A DNA stretch of 25,278 nucleotides, from the NCBI GenBank assembly GCA_023228185.1, contig JALOBQ010000005.1, positions 1 to 25,278 of the forward strand, in the 5' to 3' direction. Shown here piece by piece: positions 6,921 through 16,075 of the stretch. The DNA is from Candidatus Omnitrophota bacterium. Lineage in GTDB: Bacteria > Omnitrophota > Gorgyraeia > Gygaellales > Profunditerraquicolaceae. Position 1 is the first letter of the stretch, and each line of letters begins with the position of its first letter. Position numbers and translations under genes: made by a program. Under the pieces are notes generated by a model. The model saw only the letters and a program-made list of their open reading frames with translations, was not told where the DNA came from and made no database searches.

Positions 6921-8141
6921 ATGAGCAAGGGTTTAATAGTACAGAAATTTGGCGGTTCATCGGTAGCTAACCCTGAATGCATAAAGAATGTGGCTAAACG
7001 GGTAACTGGTTATAAGAAAAACGGCTACGATCTGGTAGTAGTGGTTTCCGCTCTCGGCGATACTACGGATGAATTAATCACCTTAGCCGATCAAATTAAC
7101 AAGGATCCTTCTGAACGCGAGATGGATATGCTGCTTTCAACAGGCGAGCAAATTTCCGTAGCCTTGTTAGCTATGGCAATTCATAAGTTGGGATTTGAAG
7201 CGATATCTTTTACCGGCGCCCAAGTGGGTATCATTACAGATTCCAGCCATATGCGTGCCAGGATTATTAAAATAAATGGCGGTAAGATCCAGCAGGAACT
7301 TAAAAAAGGAAAAATTGTTATTGTCGCCGGATTTCAGGGCATAAATTTGAACCAGGATATTACCACATTAGGCCGCGGAGGTTCTGACCTGACAGCCGTG
7401 GCTTTAGCTAAGGAATTGAAAGCCAATTCATGCGAAATTTACACTGATGTAAAAGGGATTTATACAACTGACCCGCGCATCGAACCGAAAGCAAAAAAAA
7501 TCAAAGAAATCACTTATGATGAAATGCTGGAAATGGCGTCTTTAGGAGCTCAAGTGATGCAGCCGCGCTCCATTGAAGTCGCCAAAAAATTTGATGTGCC
7601 TTTACATGTCCGCTCATCATTTTCTCCGGATTGCGGGACAATGATCATTAAGGAGGTAAAAAAAATGGAAGAAGTGGTGGTAAATGGCGTTACTTTAAAT
7701 AAAAATGAAGTTAAAATTACTCTTTGTAATGTTTCGGATAAACCCGGCGTGGCGGCAAAATTATTTAAAGAGCTTGCTTGCGGCCAGGTAAGTGTGGATA
7801 TGATTGTCCAAAACGTCAGCCATACACGCCAGACGGATATTTCTTTCACAACTCCTAAAACTGATTCTGCTAAAGCACTGAGAATCACTAAACTTGTTGC
7901 CCGGCGTATTGGCGCCGGTGATGTATCAGTAGATCAGGATATTGCCAGAGTTTCTATTGTAGGCGTGGGAATGAAATCACACCATGGCGTTGCCGCAGGC
8001 ATGTTCGGTGTATTAGCTGAGAACAAAATTAATATTGAAATGATTTCAACATCGGATATTAGTATCTCTTGCATTATTAAGAAGAAATTCGCGGAAACCG
8101 CGGTGCGCGCTTTGCATAAGAAATTCGGGTTGGCTAAATAA
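6921..8141 (+). CDS. lysC: Aspartate kinase
   Basis: It phosphorylates aspartate, the first step to lysine, methionine and threonine. The kinase domain has VQKFGGSSV near the N-terminus, STGEQIS, and the Thr/Asp-rich TLGRGGSDLTAVALA segment. Two ACT domains follow from about residue 255 (VSDKPGVAAKLF and VGMKSHHGVAAGMF). I prefer the ATG at 6921 (406 residues) because GGAG lies six bases upstream; an in-frame TTG at 6909 would add four residues. An internal in-frame ATG at 7665 with a near-ideal ribosome-binding site suggests that a separate regulatory subunit is also made, as in Bacillus and Corynebacterium LysC. cimA follows after 11 bp. Confidence 0.97.
   Translation: MSKGLIVQKFGGSSVANPECIKNVAKRVTGYKKNGYDLVVVVSALGDTTDELITLADQINKDPSEREMDMLLSTGEQISVALLAMAIHKLGFEAISFTGAQVGIITDSSHMRARIIKINGGKIQQELKKGKIVIVAGFQGINLNQDITTLGRGGSDLTAVALAKELKANSCEIYTDVKGIYTTDPRIEPKAKKIKEITYDEMLEMASLGAQVMQPRSIEVAKKFDVPLHVRSSFSPDCGTMIIKEVKKMEEVVVNGVTLNKNEVKITLCNVSDKPGVAAKLFKELACGQVSVDMIVQNVSHTRQTDISFTTPKTDSAKALRITKLVARRIGAGDVSVDQDIARVSIVGVGMKSHHGVAAGMFGVLAENKINIEMISTSDISISCIIKKKFAETAVRALHKKFGLAK
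7651..7667 (+). promoter_or_regulatory. Internal ribosome-binding site and start for a LysC beta subunit
   Basis: AGGAGGT at 7651-7657 is followed, after seven A residues, by an ATG at 7665-7667 in the lysC frame (M249). Translation from it would give a 158-residue protein made of both ACT domains. Overlapping alpha and beta products from in-frame starts are established for alpha2-beta2 aspartate kinases. This is a stronger ribosome-binding site than the one at the gene's own start. Confidence 0.75.
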
Positions 8142-8152
8142 AGAGGCGAAAA

Positions 8153-9721
8153 ATGCGGAAAGTTAAAATTTATGACACAACTTTAAGAGACGGCTCTCAA
8201 GGAGAAGGTATCTCTTTCTCCGTGCTGGATAAATTGCGTATTACCGAGGAGCTTGATAAAATCGGGGTTGATTATATTGAGGGCGGCTGGCCAGGGTCTA
8301 ACCCTAAAGACAGGGAATTTTTCTTAAAAGCGGCCAAAATAAATTTGAAACGCGCCAAGCTTACGGCTTTTAGTATGACTAGGAGGCCGCAAACAAAAGC
8401 TTCAACTGACACGAACCTGAAAGCTTTATCTAAAAGTAATGTTGGTATTGTGACGATCGTCGGTAAAACTTGGGATTTTCATGTCTTAGAAGTGCTTAAA
8501 ACCACTTTAAAGGAAAATTTACTGATGATTAAAGATACGATAGCATTTTTGAAAAATCAAGGGATGGTTGTTTTTTATGACGCCGAGCATTTCTTTGACG
8601 CTTTTAAAGCAAACCAGGATTACGCTTTAGAGACTTTAAACGCGGCTGTTGAAGGCGGGGCAGAAGCAATCTGCCTTTGCGATACAAACGGAGGCGCGCT
8701 TACTTCGGAAATCTGCGCGGTAATCGGAAAAGTTAAGGAAAAAATCAATCTGCCTTTAGCGATCCATTGCCATAACGATTCCGCGATCGCGGTGGCTAAT
8801 TCTATTTCCGCCGTACAGGCGGGAGCGGATATCGTGCAAGGCACGATCAATGGTATTGGTGAACGCTGCGGCAACGCGGATCTTATTCCGATCATCGCTA
8901 ATTTGCAATTAAAACTGGGAATTAATTGTATCCCGGAGAAAAATATTAAAGAATTGGTGCATCTTTCGCATTTTATCAGCGAAATCAGTAACGCGCGCGT
9001 CAGAGACGACCAGCCTTTTGTCGGTGATTCAGCGTTCGCTCATAAAGGCGGCATGCATATCAACGCGATAATGAAAAATCCCAAGACTTACGAGCATATT
9101 AATCCGGAAGCAGTAGGCAACCGCAGAAGGATTTTAATGTCTGAGCTGGGCGGAAAAACCGGAGTATTGCTGCGCGCCAGAGGAATGAACCTTGATCTGA
9201 CCAAAGACGACCCAAAAACAAAAAAAATCCTTTTGCTTCTGCAAAAATTAGAACATCAAGGATATCAGTTTGAAGCGGCGGAAGCTTCTTTTGAGGTGTT
9301 GATCCAGGGGATCCTAAAAAAATACAAAAAGTTTTTCGAGCTGGAAGGTTTTAAAGTTGTGATTGAAAAAATTACCGGCGGTAAAATTACTTCCGAAGCC
9401 GTGATTAAATTAAAAGTTAACGGCAAGCGCGAACATACGGCAGCCGAAGGCGACGGCCCGGTGAATGCTTTGGATAACGCTTTACGTAAAGCGTTAAAAG
9501 ATTTTTATCCGGCTTTGGCTAAAATGCGGCTTTCTGATTTTAAGGTGCGTGTTTTAGATGAAAAAGCCGGCACTGCCGCAAAAGTGCGCGTTTTAATCCA
9601 GTCTCAGGATGAAACAGACACCTGGAGCACGATCGGCGTGCATGAAAATATTATTGAGGCCAGCTGGGATGCTTTAGTAGATAGTGTGGAATATAAACTC
9701 TTAAAAGACCAACAGCCTTAA
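8153..9721 (+). CDS. cimA: (R)-citramalate synthase
   Basis: It condenses pyruvate with acetyl-CoA to citramalate, which leads to 2-oxobutyrate and isoleucine without threonine deaminase. At 522 residues it has CimA length. The DRE-TIM barrel has DTTLRDGSQGEG (8-19, R12-D13), the metal-binding HCHND (H205, H207) and NGIGERCGN (233-241). A regulatory C-terminal domain of LeuA type covers about residues 390-515. The segments GGWPGSNPKD and FHVLEVLKTTLKENL are typical of the CimA subgroup rather than isopropylmalate or homocitrate synthase. It ends on the base that starts valS (TAATG overlap). Confidence 0.93.
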   Translation: MRKVKIYDTTLRDGSQGEGISFSVLDKLRITEELDKIGVDYIEGGWPGSNPKDREFFLKAAKINLKRAKLTAFSMTRRPQTKASTDTNLKALSKSNVGIVTIVGKTWDFHVLEVLKTTLKENLLMIKDTIAFLKNQGMVVFYDAEHFFDAFKANQDYALETLNAAVEGGAEAICLCDTNGGALTSEICAVIGKVKEKINLPLAIHCHNDSAIAVANSISAVQAGADIVQGTINGIGERCGNADLIPIIANLQLKLGINCIPEKNIKELVHLSHFISEISNARVRDDQPFVGDSAFAHKGGMHINAIMKNPKTYEHINPEAVGNRRRILMSELGGKTGVLLRARGMNLDLTKDDPKTKKILLLLQKLEHQGYQFEAAEASFEVLIQGILKKYKKFFELEGFKVVIEKITGGKITSEAVIKLKVNGKREHTAAEGDGPVNALDNALRKALKDFYPALAKMRLSDFKVRVLDEKAGTAAKVRVLIQSQDETDTWSTIGVHENIIEASWDALVDSVEYKLLKDQQP

Positions 9722-12504
9722 TGGAAGAACTCGCCAAACAATACTCCCCTAAAGATGTAGAGGATAAATGGTATAAATACTGGCAAGATCAGGGCTTTTT
9801 TAAAGGCTCGCCTTGTTCCGGGAAAAAACCATACAGCATCGTTATCCCGCCGCCTAATGTCACGGGCATTTTACATATGGGGCATGCTTTAAATGAAAGC
9901 ATCCAGGATATACTCATTCGTTATCATCATTTACGCGGTTTCCAAAGTTTAATGCTTCCGGGAACCGACCACGCCGGCATTGCCACGCAAAATGTGGTTG
10001 AAAAATCCATTGCTAAACTCGGCCTTACCCGTCAAAAAATAGGACGTGCTGAATTTATAAAACGAGTTTGGCTTTGGAAAGAAGAATATGGCTCAACGAT
10101 TGTTCATCAGCTTAAAAAACTTGGCGTTTCCTGTGATTGGTCGCGCGAGCGTTTTACCATGGATGATGAATATTCTGAAGCAGTGAAAACTGTTTTTGTC
10201 GCGCTTTGGGAAAAAGGATTAATTTATCAGGGTAATAAAGTTATTAATTGGTGCCCACGCTGCCAGACCGCGCTTTCCGATGAAGAAGCCCCGCATAATG
10301 AATTACAAGGAAGCCTCTATTACATAAAATACCCCTTAAAAGAACCGGCTGAAGAAAAATATTTAGTGGTTGCCACTACCCGGCCGGAAACTATGCTTGG
10401 CGATACGGCTGTTGCGGTCAATCCTAAAGATAAACGTTATAAAAATCTCATTGGTAAATCGCTTGTTTTACCGCTTTGCGGACGCCAAATCAAAATTATC
10501 GCTGATCATAGCGTAGATATGCAATTTGGCACCGGAGCGGTAAAAATCACTCCCGCCCATGATTTTAACGATTATATCACCGGTAAAAAACATAATTTAG
10601 AATTTATCAATTTAATGCATCCAGACGGCAGGATGAATGAAAATGCCGGTAACTATAATAATTTAGACAGGTTTAAGGCGCGCGAAATAATTTTGCATGA
10701 TTTGCAGGAGCAGGGTTTGCTTGAAAAAATAGAGCCGCATCAATTATCCGCCGGCCATTGCTATCGCTGCCATACGATTATTGAGCCGTATCTTTGCCCG
10801 CAATGGTTTGTAAAAATGGCGCCACTTGCAAAACCTGCGATAAAAGCGGTAAAACAGGGGAAGATTAAATTTCACCCTGAACGTTGGACAAAAGTATATC
10901 TTAACTGGATGGAAAATATCCAGGATTGGTGTATCTCCAGGCAGATTTGGTGGGGGCATCGTTTACCTGTTTATTATTGCAGGAAATGCCATGATAGTCA
11001 GCTGTCAGCTGTCAGCCTTCAGTTGTCAGCCAGCGCTAGAAAATCTTTTAATGGGATAATTGTGTCAAAGGAATTTCCTAAAAAATGCCCGAAGTGCGGG
11101 AGTACGGATATTTATCAAGACGAAGACGTTCTGGATACCTGGTTCTCTTCATGGTTATGGCCGTTTGCTACCTTTTATTGGCCGAATTTTTTGCGGTTAG
11201 CGGTCAGCGGCCAGCGGCCAACTGTCAGCGATCAGCAAAGGAAAGAAGAGCTATCAGCTGAAAGCAAAAAACTGAAGGCTGATCTGAAATATTTTTATCC
11301 TACCTCAACTTTAGTCACTGCTCCGGAAATTATCTTTTTTTGGGTGGCGCGCATGATTATGGCAGGTCTGGAATTCATGCACCAGATACCTTTTAAAGAT
11401 GTTTATTTGCATGGCACAGTGCGCGACGCTGAAGGCAAAAAAATGTCTAAATCCCTGGGTAATATTATCGACCCTTTAAAAATTATCGAAGAATACGGCA
11501 CAGATGCTTTGCGTTTTAGCCTGATTTCTATTACTGCCCAGGGCCAGGATGTGTTTTTATCGAAAGAACGCTTTGAACAGGGCAGGAATTTCGCTAATAA
11601 AATCTGGAATGCCAGCCGTTTTATCCTCTTAAACCGGAAACGCGCGGGAATTTGCGTTGATCTAGTCGATTTTGCCAAAAAAAATAAATTAAGCGTCATT
11701 AATCGCTGGATGATCAGCCGGTTTTATAGTTGCCTGGAGCAGGTGCAAAATGATTTGGATAATTTTCGTTTTAATGAAGCAGCCAATACGCTTTATTCTT
11801 TTTTCTGGCATGAGTTTTGCGATTGGTACCTTGAATTAATAAAACCTGAAATTAACGATCCTGCGACAGAGGCGGTAACCAATGCGTTATTGGAACAGTA
11901 TTTACGCCTGATGCATCCATTTATGCCTTTTATTACTGAAGAGATCTGGCAAAAGTTACAAGTTGCTCAAGGCTTGTCAATTATGCAAACAGACTGGCCG
12001 CGGATGCAGAAAAAATTACTGGATATTGCCGCGGAAAACCAAATGCAATTATGTTGCGAAATAATCACTACTTTACGTAATATGCGCCAGGAGATCGAGG
12101 TTGCTGCGCAAGATTTAATCAGCGCGAAAATATTCGCGCCGGATGAATCAAGCTTGCGGGTTTTAGAGCCATTTAGCGGATATATCAAGAACCTGGCAAG
12201 ATTGGATAATTTATCTATCGCTTGCCAGTATCAGCCAAAATCATGTGAATACGTTACTTTGCTCAAACAAATACACATAGTTATTCCGCTTTCCGGCGTT
12301 GTCGACCTTAAACAACAATTAGATAATTGTAATCAGAAAATATTGAAACTTAATTCTGAGATCAAAAACAAGCGGAGTATGTTGGAAAATAAAGACTTTG
12401 TTGGCCGAGCGCCAAAAGAAATCGTAAACGCGGAGCGTGGAAAATTAACCCAGATGCTTAACCAGCTTAAAAAAATAGAGGCGATAAAAGATGCCTTACG
12501 CTAA
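9721..12504 (+). CDS. valS: Valyl-tRNA synthetase
   Basis: A class I synthetase that attaches valine to tRNA-Val. The 927 residues show the HIGH motif as HMGH (52-55), the editing domain with TTRPETMLGD, the WCISRQIWWGH block, a Cys4 zinc knuckle (C420, C423, C456, C459), the KMSKS loop (574-578), an anticodon-binding domain and a C-terminal coiled-coil arm (about 860-927). Two stretches do not belong to the family: about residues 426-440, between the two CxxC halves, and about 493-523, before DLKYFYPTS. Both are encoded by 7-bp-periodic repeat DNA and keep the frame. The nadC start lies inside its last 14 bp. Confidence 0.97.
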   Translation: MEELAKQYSPKDVEDKWYKYWQDQGFFKGSPCSGKKPYSIVIPPPNVTGILHMGHALNESIQDILIRYHHLRGFQSLMLPGTDHAGIATQNVVEKSIAKLGLTRQKIGRAEFIKRVWLWKEEYGSTIVHQLKKLGVSCDWSRERFTMDDEYSEAVKTVFVALWEKGLIYQGNKVINWCPRCQTALSDEEAPHNELQGSLYYIKYPLKEPAEEKYLVVATTRPETMLGDTAVAVNPKDKRYKNLIGKSLVLPLCGRQIKIIADHSVDMQFGTGAVKITPAHDFNDYITGKKHNLEFINLMHPDGRMNENAGNYNNLDRFKAREIILHDLQEQGLLEKIEPHQLSAGHCYRCHTIIEPYLCPQWFVKMAPLAKPAIKAVKQGKIKFHPERWTKVYLNWMENIQDWCISRQIWWGHRLPVYYCRKCHDSQLSAVSLQLSASARKSFNGIIVSKEFPKKCPKCGSTDIYQDEDVLDTWFSSWLWPFATFYWPNFLRLAVSGQRPTVSDQQRKEELSAESKKLKADLKYFYPTSTLVTAPEIIFFWVARMIMAGLEFMHQIPFKDVYLHGTVRDAEGKKMSKSLGNIIDPLKIIEEYGTDALRFSLISITAQGQDVFLSKERFEQGRNFANKIWNASRFILLNRKRAGICVDLVDFAKKNKLSVINRWMISRFYSCLEQVQNDLDNFRFNEAANTLYSFFWHEFCDWYLELIKPEINDPATEAVTNALLEQYLRLMHPFMPFITEEIWQKLQVAQGLSIMQTDWPRMQKKLLDIAAENQMQLCCEIITTLRNMRQEIEVAAQDLISAKIFAPDESSLRVLEPFSGYIKNLARLDNLSIACQYQPKSCEYVTLLKQIHIVIPLSGVVDLKQQLDNCNQKILKLNSEIKNKRSMLENKDFVGRAPKEIVNAERGKLTQMLNQLKKIEAIKDALR
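10997..11038. repeat. 7-bp tandem array inside valS, array 1
   Basis: Five in-phase heptamers of GTCAGCT type (10997-11031) and a degenerate sixth lie inside the coding frame. They encode a Ser/Leu/Gln-rich stretch (about residues 426-440) between the two CxxC pairs of the zinc knuckle. Other ValRS proteins have a short loop there. The periodicity and low complexity show that this is repeat DNA that entered a coding gene without breaking the frame. Confidence 0.8.
11197..11287. repeat. 7-bp bipartite array inside valS, array 2
   Basis: About thirteen heptamers keep one phase. The left half is of TCAGCGG type (11197-11238). The right half carries the reverse-complement core GCTGA or CTGAA (11246-11287). 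They encode about 30 hydrophilic residues (493-523) between the WPFATFYWP block and DLKYFYPTS, where other ValRS proteins have only a few residues. The left/right inversion mirrors the intergenic array at 69-131, although the core differs. Confidence 0.8.
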
Positions 12505-13369
12505 ATATTTTTTATCTAAAGCTAAACCTGCGATTGATCTTAAAGTGTTAAAGCTTTTTATCAAAAGAGCTTTGATTGAAGATATCGGCAAAAACGATAT
12601 CACCACTACTTTGATCATCCCGACAAATAAAAAAATTAAAGCTTGTTTAGTGGCAAATGAAAATTTCCTTATCTGTGGATTAGCAATCGCCAAAAATGTC
12701 TTCACCCAGGTTGACAGTAAAATTGACTTTAAGGCGAGAGTAAAAGAGGGTTCTTGCGTAAAAGCCGGCGCTGTTATCGCTGTAATCAGCGGAAACGCTG
12801 CCAATATTTTAAAAGCGGAAAGAGTCAGCCTGAATTTATTATCTATGCTTAGCGGTATTGCCAGTAGAACAAAAGAATACGTCGATAAAGTCAAACCATA
12901 CGGCGTAAAAATTGTTGATACGCGCAAGACTTTCCCCGGGTTAAGGGAACTTTCTAAATACGCTGTGCGTATTGGCGGCGGATATAACCACAGGATCCGG
13001 CTTGATGAAATGATTTTAATTAAGGATAACCATATTAAAGTTATCGCGGGGTGTTTTAAACTGCCCCCAAAAACCAAAAATTATAAACTTGAAATCGAAG
13101 CGCAAAGCTTCAAAGAATTTTTATCCGCTTTAAAACTTAAACCGGATGTAATTATGCTGGATAATATGAAAATTTCCGATATCAAAAAAGCGGTAAAAAC
13201 ACGTAATTGGCTTAAATCTAAAAATCAGGATTATCCGCAGCTTGAGGCCTCTGGTGGGATTAATCTTAATAATATACGTAAATACGCTTCAACGGGAGTG
13301 AATATTATTTCTATTGGGGAGCTTACCGATAGCGTGAAATCAACGGATATCAGCCTGGATGTGCTCTAA
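12491..13369 (+). CDS. nadC: Nicotinate-nucleotide pyrophosphorylase (carboxylating)
   Basis: It converts quinolinate and PRPP to nicotinate mononucleotide, the entry of the de novo NAD pathway. The 292 residues contain ALIEDIGKNDITT, the PRPP/quinolinate block DTRKTFPGLRELSKYAVRIGGG followed by NHR, IKDNHI, EIEAQS and LEASGGI, all classical NadC signatures. The helix after IKDNHI is shorter than usual and is replaced by a lysine- and proline-rich stretch. It begins with ATG 14 bp inside the end of valS. nadA and nadB are not in the window. Confidence 0.95.
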   Translation: MPYAKYFLSKAKPAIDLKVLKLFIKRALIEDIGKNDITTTLIIPTNKKIKACLVANENFLICGLAIAKNVFTQVDSKIDFKARVKEGSCVKAGAVIAVISGNAANILKAERVSLNLLSMLSGIASRTKEYVDKVKPYGVKIVDTRKTFPGLRELSKYAVRIGGGYNHRIRLDEMILIKDNHIKVIAGCFKLPPKTKNYKLEIEAQSFKEFLSALKLKPDVIMLDNMKISDIKKAVKTRNWLKSKNQDYPQLEASGGINLNNIRKYASTGVNIISIGELTDSVKSTDISLDVL

Positions 13370-13380
13370 AAAGATACTTT

Positions 13381-15348
13381 ATGTTCAAATTAGTATCCAG
13401 CTATAAACCCTGTGGTGACCAGCCTAAAGCGATCAAACAGCTTTATCAGTTGGTTTCAAGCGGCCAAAAACGCTGCACGCTCTTAGGCGTAACCGGCTCG
13501 GGAAAGACTTTTACGCTTGCCAACCTGATCGCCAAATTAAAAATACCTACTTTAGTAATTTCCCATAATAAAACCCTTGCCGCCCAGCTTTATTCTGAAT
13601 TTAAAGATTTTTTTCCTCAAAACAGCGTTGAATACTTTGTTAGTTACTACGATTACTACCAGCCGGAAGCTTACATACCCTCCACAGATACATATATAGA
13701 GAAGGATTCATCAATTAATGACAGGCTTGACCGCTTAAGGCTTTCAGCGACCACGTCAATATTAAGCCGCGATGATTGTATTGTCGTAGCTTCGGTTTCT
13801 TGTATTTATAACCTTGGCTCTCCCGATGATTACCAGGCATTGCTTGTTTATATCAATAAAAACGAGAAAATCTCCCGTGACGAATTAATCGATAAACTTA
13901 TTCTTATCCAGTATCAGCGCAATGACTATGAGTTTATTCGTGGATCAATTAGGGCAAGAGGCGATTGCCTGGACATATTTCCGGCTTATTGGCAGAAAGC
14001 ATTACGCGTGGAGTTTGATAATGAGAGAATCGCTAAAATTTCCATAATTGACCCGCTAAGCGCCAAGTGCCTGCAAGTAATTGAAAAAATCGCGATTTAT
14101 CCGGCAAAACATTATATTATTTCGCCAGATAAAATAAATCAGGCTTTAAAATCCATTAGAGATGAATTGGCCTGCCAGTTGGAAATTTTTAAAAATCAAG
14201 GTAAATTCCTGGAAGCTCAACGGCTGGCTTCACGGACAAATTACGATTTAGAGATGCTCAAAGAAATCGGCTATTGCCACGGTATTGAAAACTATTCCCG
14301 GCATTTTTCCGGCAGGATTTCAGGATCGAGGCCTTCTTCAATGATTGATTATTTTTCCGGCGATTTCCTTACTTTAATTGACGAATCGCATGTGACTATA
14401 CCTCAGGTAAGAGGCATGTATGCCGGCGATCAGGCAAGAAAACGCGTATTGGTTGACTATGGGTTTCGCTTGCCGTCTTGTTTGGATAACCGGCCTTTGA
14501 AATTTGAAGAATTTGATCGTTTGATCAAAAGAACAGTTTATATTTCCGCGACTCCGGATAAATACGAGTTAAGCAAAAGTAATAACAAGGTTATTGAACA
14601 GATCATCCGGCCCACTGGACTGATTGACCCGGAGATAATAATTCATCCATCAGATGGGCAGATGGAAGACTTGATCAGCCGAATACGCCTGGCTGCTAAA
14701 GCCGGAGAGCGCGTTTTAGTTACTACGTTAACTAAGAGGACAGCTGAAGACTTAAGCAGTTACCTGCAGGAAAACGGAATAAAAGCAAGATACCTGCATT
14801 CAGAAATTAAAACAATCGAACGGAGTAAAATTCTCCAAAGCTTAAGAGAAAAAAAATTTGATTGTTTAATCGGGATAAACTTGTTGCGTGAGGGCCTGGA
14901 CTTGCCGGAAGTTTCTTTAGTTGCTATTCTCGACGCTGATAAAGAAGGGTTCTTGCGTTCAGCTACTTCTTTGATCCAGGTTTCCGGTAGAGCCGCCCGC
15001 AACATTAACGGCAAAGTTGTGATGTATGCCGATACAATCACCGGGTCAATGGAAAAAGCGATTTCTGAATCAAGCCGGCGCAGAAAAGTCCAGTTTGAAT
15101 TTAATAAAAAACACAAAATAACCCCACGTTCGATAAAGAAAGCGATCACTGAAGGCATTCAGGAGCAAGATCAATGCGATAATTTTGTTCAGGAGCTTAC
15201 CGGAGAAAACAAGGATCAATACCAGTTGCATAAATATATTCTTGAGTTAGAATATGAAATGGAACTTTGCGCCCGGGCCTTGCAATTTGAAAAAGCAGTT
15301 GTTTTACGCGATAAAATAAGGGAATTAAAAAATGCTCTTGGCCGTTGA
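13381..15348 (+). CDS. uvrB: Excinuclease ABC subunit B
   Basis: The damage-verifying helicase-like subunit of nucleotide excision repair, which works with UvrA and UvrC. At 655 residues it has normal length. Domains in order: Walker A GVTGSGKT (36-43), the beta-hairpin region YYDYYQPEAYIP used to clamp DNA, DESH box (334-337), helicase motifs ending in QVSGRAARN, and a C-terminal UVR domain (about 615-650) for UvrC contact. It starts 11 bp after nadC. Its last 17 bp overlap coaX. Confidence 0.97.
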   Translation: MFKLVSSYKPCGDQPKAIKQLYQLVSSGQKRCTLLGVTGSGKTFTLANLIAKLKIPTLVISHNKTLAAQLYSEFKDFFPQNSVEYFVSYYDYYQPEAYIPSTDTYIEKDSSINDRLDRLRLSATTSILSRDDCIVVASVSCIYNLGSPDDYQALLVYINKNEKISRDELIDKLILIQYQRNDYEFIRGSIRARGDCLDIFPAYWQKALRVEFDNERIAKISIIDPLSAKCLQVIEKIAIYPAKHYIISPDKINQALKSIRDELACQLEIFKNQGKFLEAQRLASRTNYDLEMLKEIGYCHGIENYSRHFSGRISGSRPSSMIDYFSGDFLTLIDESHVTIPQVRGMYAGDQARKRVLVDYGFRLPSCLDNRPLKFEEFDRLIKRTVYISATPDKYELSKSNNKVIEQIIRPTGLIDPEIIIHPSDGQMEDLISRIRLAAKAGERVLVTTLTKRTAEDLSSYLQENGIKARYLHSEIKTIERSKILQSLREKKFDCLIGINLLREGLDLPEVSLVAILDADKEGFLRSATSLIQVSGRAARNINGKVVMYADTITGSMEKAISESSRRRKVQFEFNKKHKITPRSIKKAITEGIQEQDQCDNFVQELTGENKDQYQLHKYILELEYEMELCARALQFEKAVVLRDKIRELKNALGR

Positions 15349-16075
15349 TATAGGTAATACGAACATATCTTGTGCGATTTTTAAAGGTACTTGCGTTTTA
15401 GCAAGCTGGGAAATCGCGTTAAAAGATTATTCTCGTTTTATCCTGTCAAAAAAAATCCTGCACAAAAATATTGATGCCGCGCTGATTGCCAGCGTTGTCC
15501 CTGAATTTTCCCGCCGTTTGATTAAGGATATTTATAAATTAAGTAAAATTAAAGCGCTTTTAATCGCTAAAGATATCCGCTTGCCCATAAAAACAGTTTA
15601 TCATCAACCCAAAGAGTTGGGTTCTGACCGCCTAGTTAATGCTTACGCAGCAAGCAAAATTTATAAAACGCCGGTAATTATTATTAGTTGCGGAACAGCA
15701 ATTACCATCGATGCCGTGTCCATCAATAATATTCACTTGGGTGGATTTATTATGCCTGGGTTAAAGCTTTGTTTAACCGCCCTGAATTTAGCTACCGCGC
15801 AACTACCGGCAATAACATTAAAACCTCCAAATGGATTATTAGGTAAGGATACTAAATCAAGCATTCTAAACGGCGTTATTTTTGGCACAAGTGCTTCAAT
15901 TAGCGGCCTGATCAAGAATATATCGTCTAAAATGAAGGGAAAAATTACTTTAATCGGCACAGGCGGAGATATCCGGTTGATTAAGAAGCTTTCTCCGGAA
16001 ATTAAGATTATTGACCCGATGCTTACATTAAAAGGCATTGCTTTGATCTATGCGAATAAAAAAACTAACCGTTAA
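15332..16075 (+). CDS. coaX: Type III pantothenate kinase
   Basis: It phosphorylates pantothenate, the first step of CoA synthesis. The 247 residues show the ASKHA-fold phosphate loop DIGNTN (6-11), the ELGSDR block with the presumed catalytic base D99, and the second phosphate motif GTAITID (121-127), followed by a GGF.MPG segment. The residue before this glycine pair is usually an acidic DxGTA; here it reads SCGTA, so the Asp is missing. It overlaps uvrB by 17 bp. Together with coaB at 5037 the operon encodes two CoA-pathway steps. Confidence 0.93.
   Translation: MLLAVDIGNTNISCAIFKGTCVLASWEIALKDYSRFILSKKILHKNIDAALIASVVPEFSRRLIKDIYKLSKIKALLIAKDIRLPIKTVYHQPKELGSDRLVNAYAASKIYKTPVIIISCGTAITIDAVSINNIHLGGFIMPGLKLCLTALNLATAQLPAITLKPPNGLLGKDTKSSILNGVIFGTSASISGLIKNISSKMKGKITLIGTGGDIRLIKKLSPEIKIIDPMLTLKGIALIYANKKTNR

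Noticed and set aside
12496..13077. A 193-codon open frame on the minus strand inside nadC
   Set aside because: It lies opposite a gene with strong NadC motifs, has no recognisable domain and no ribosome-binding site. It is a shadow of the plus-strand codons.
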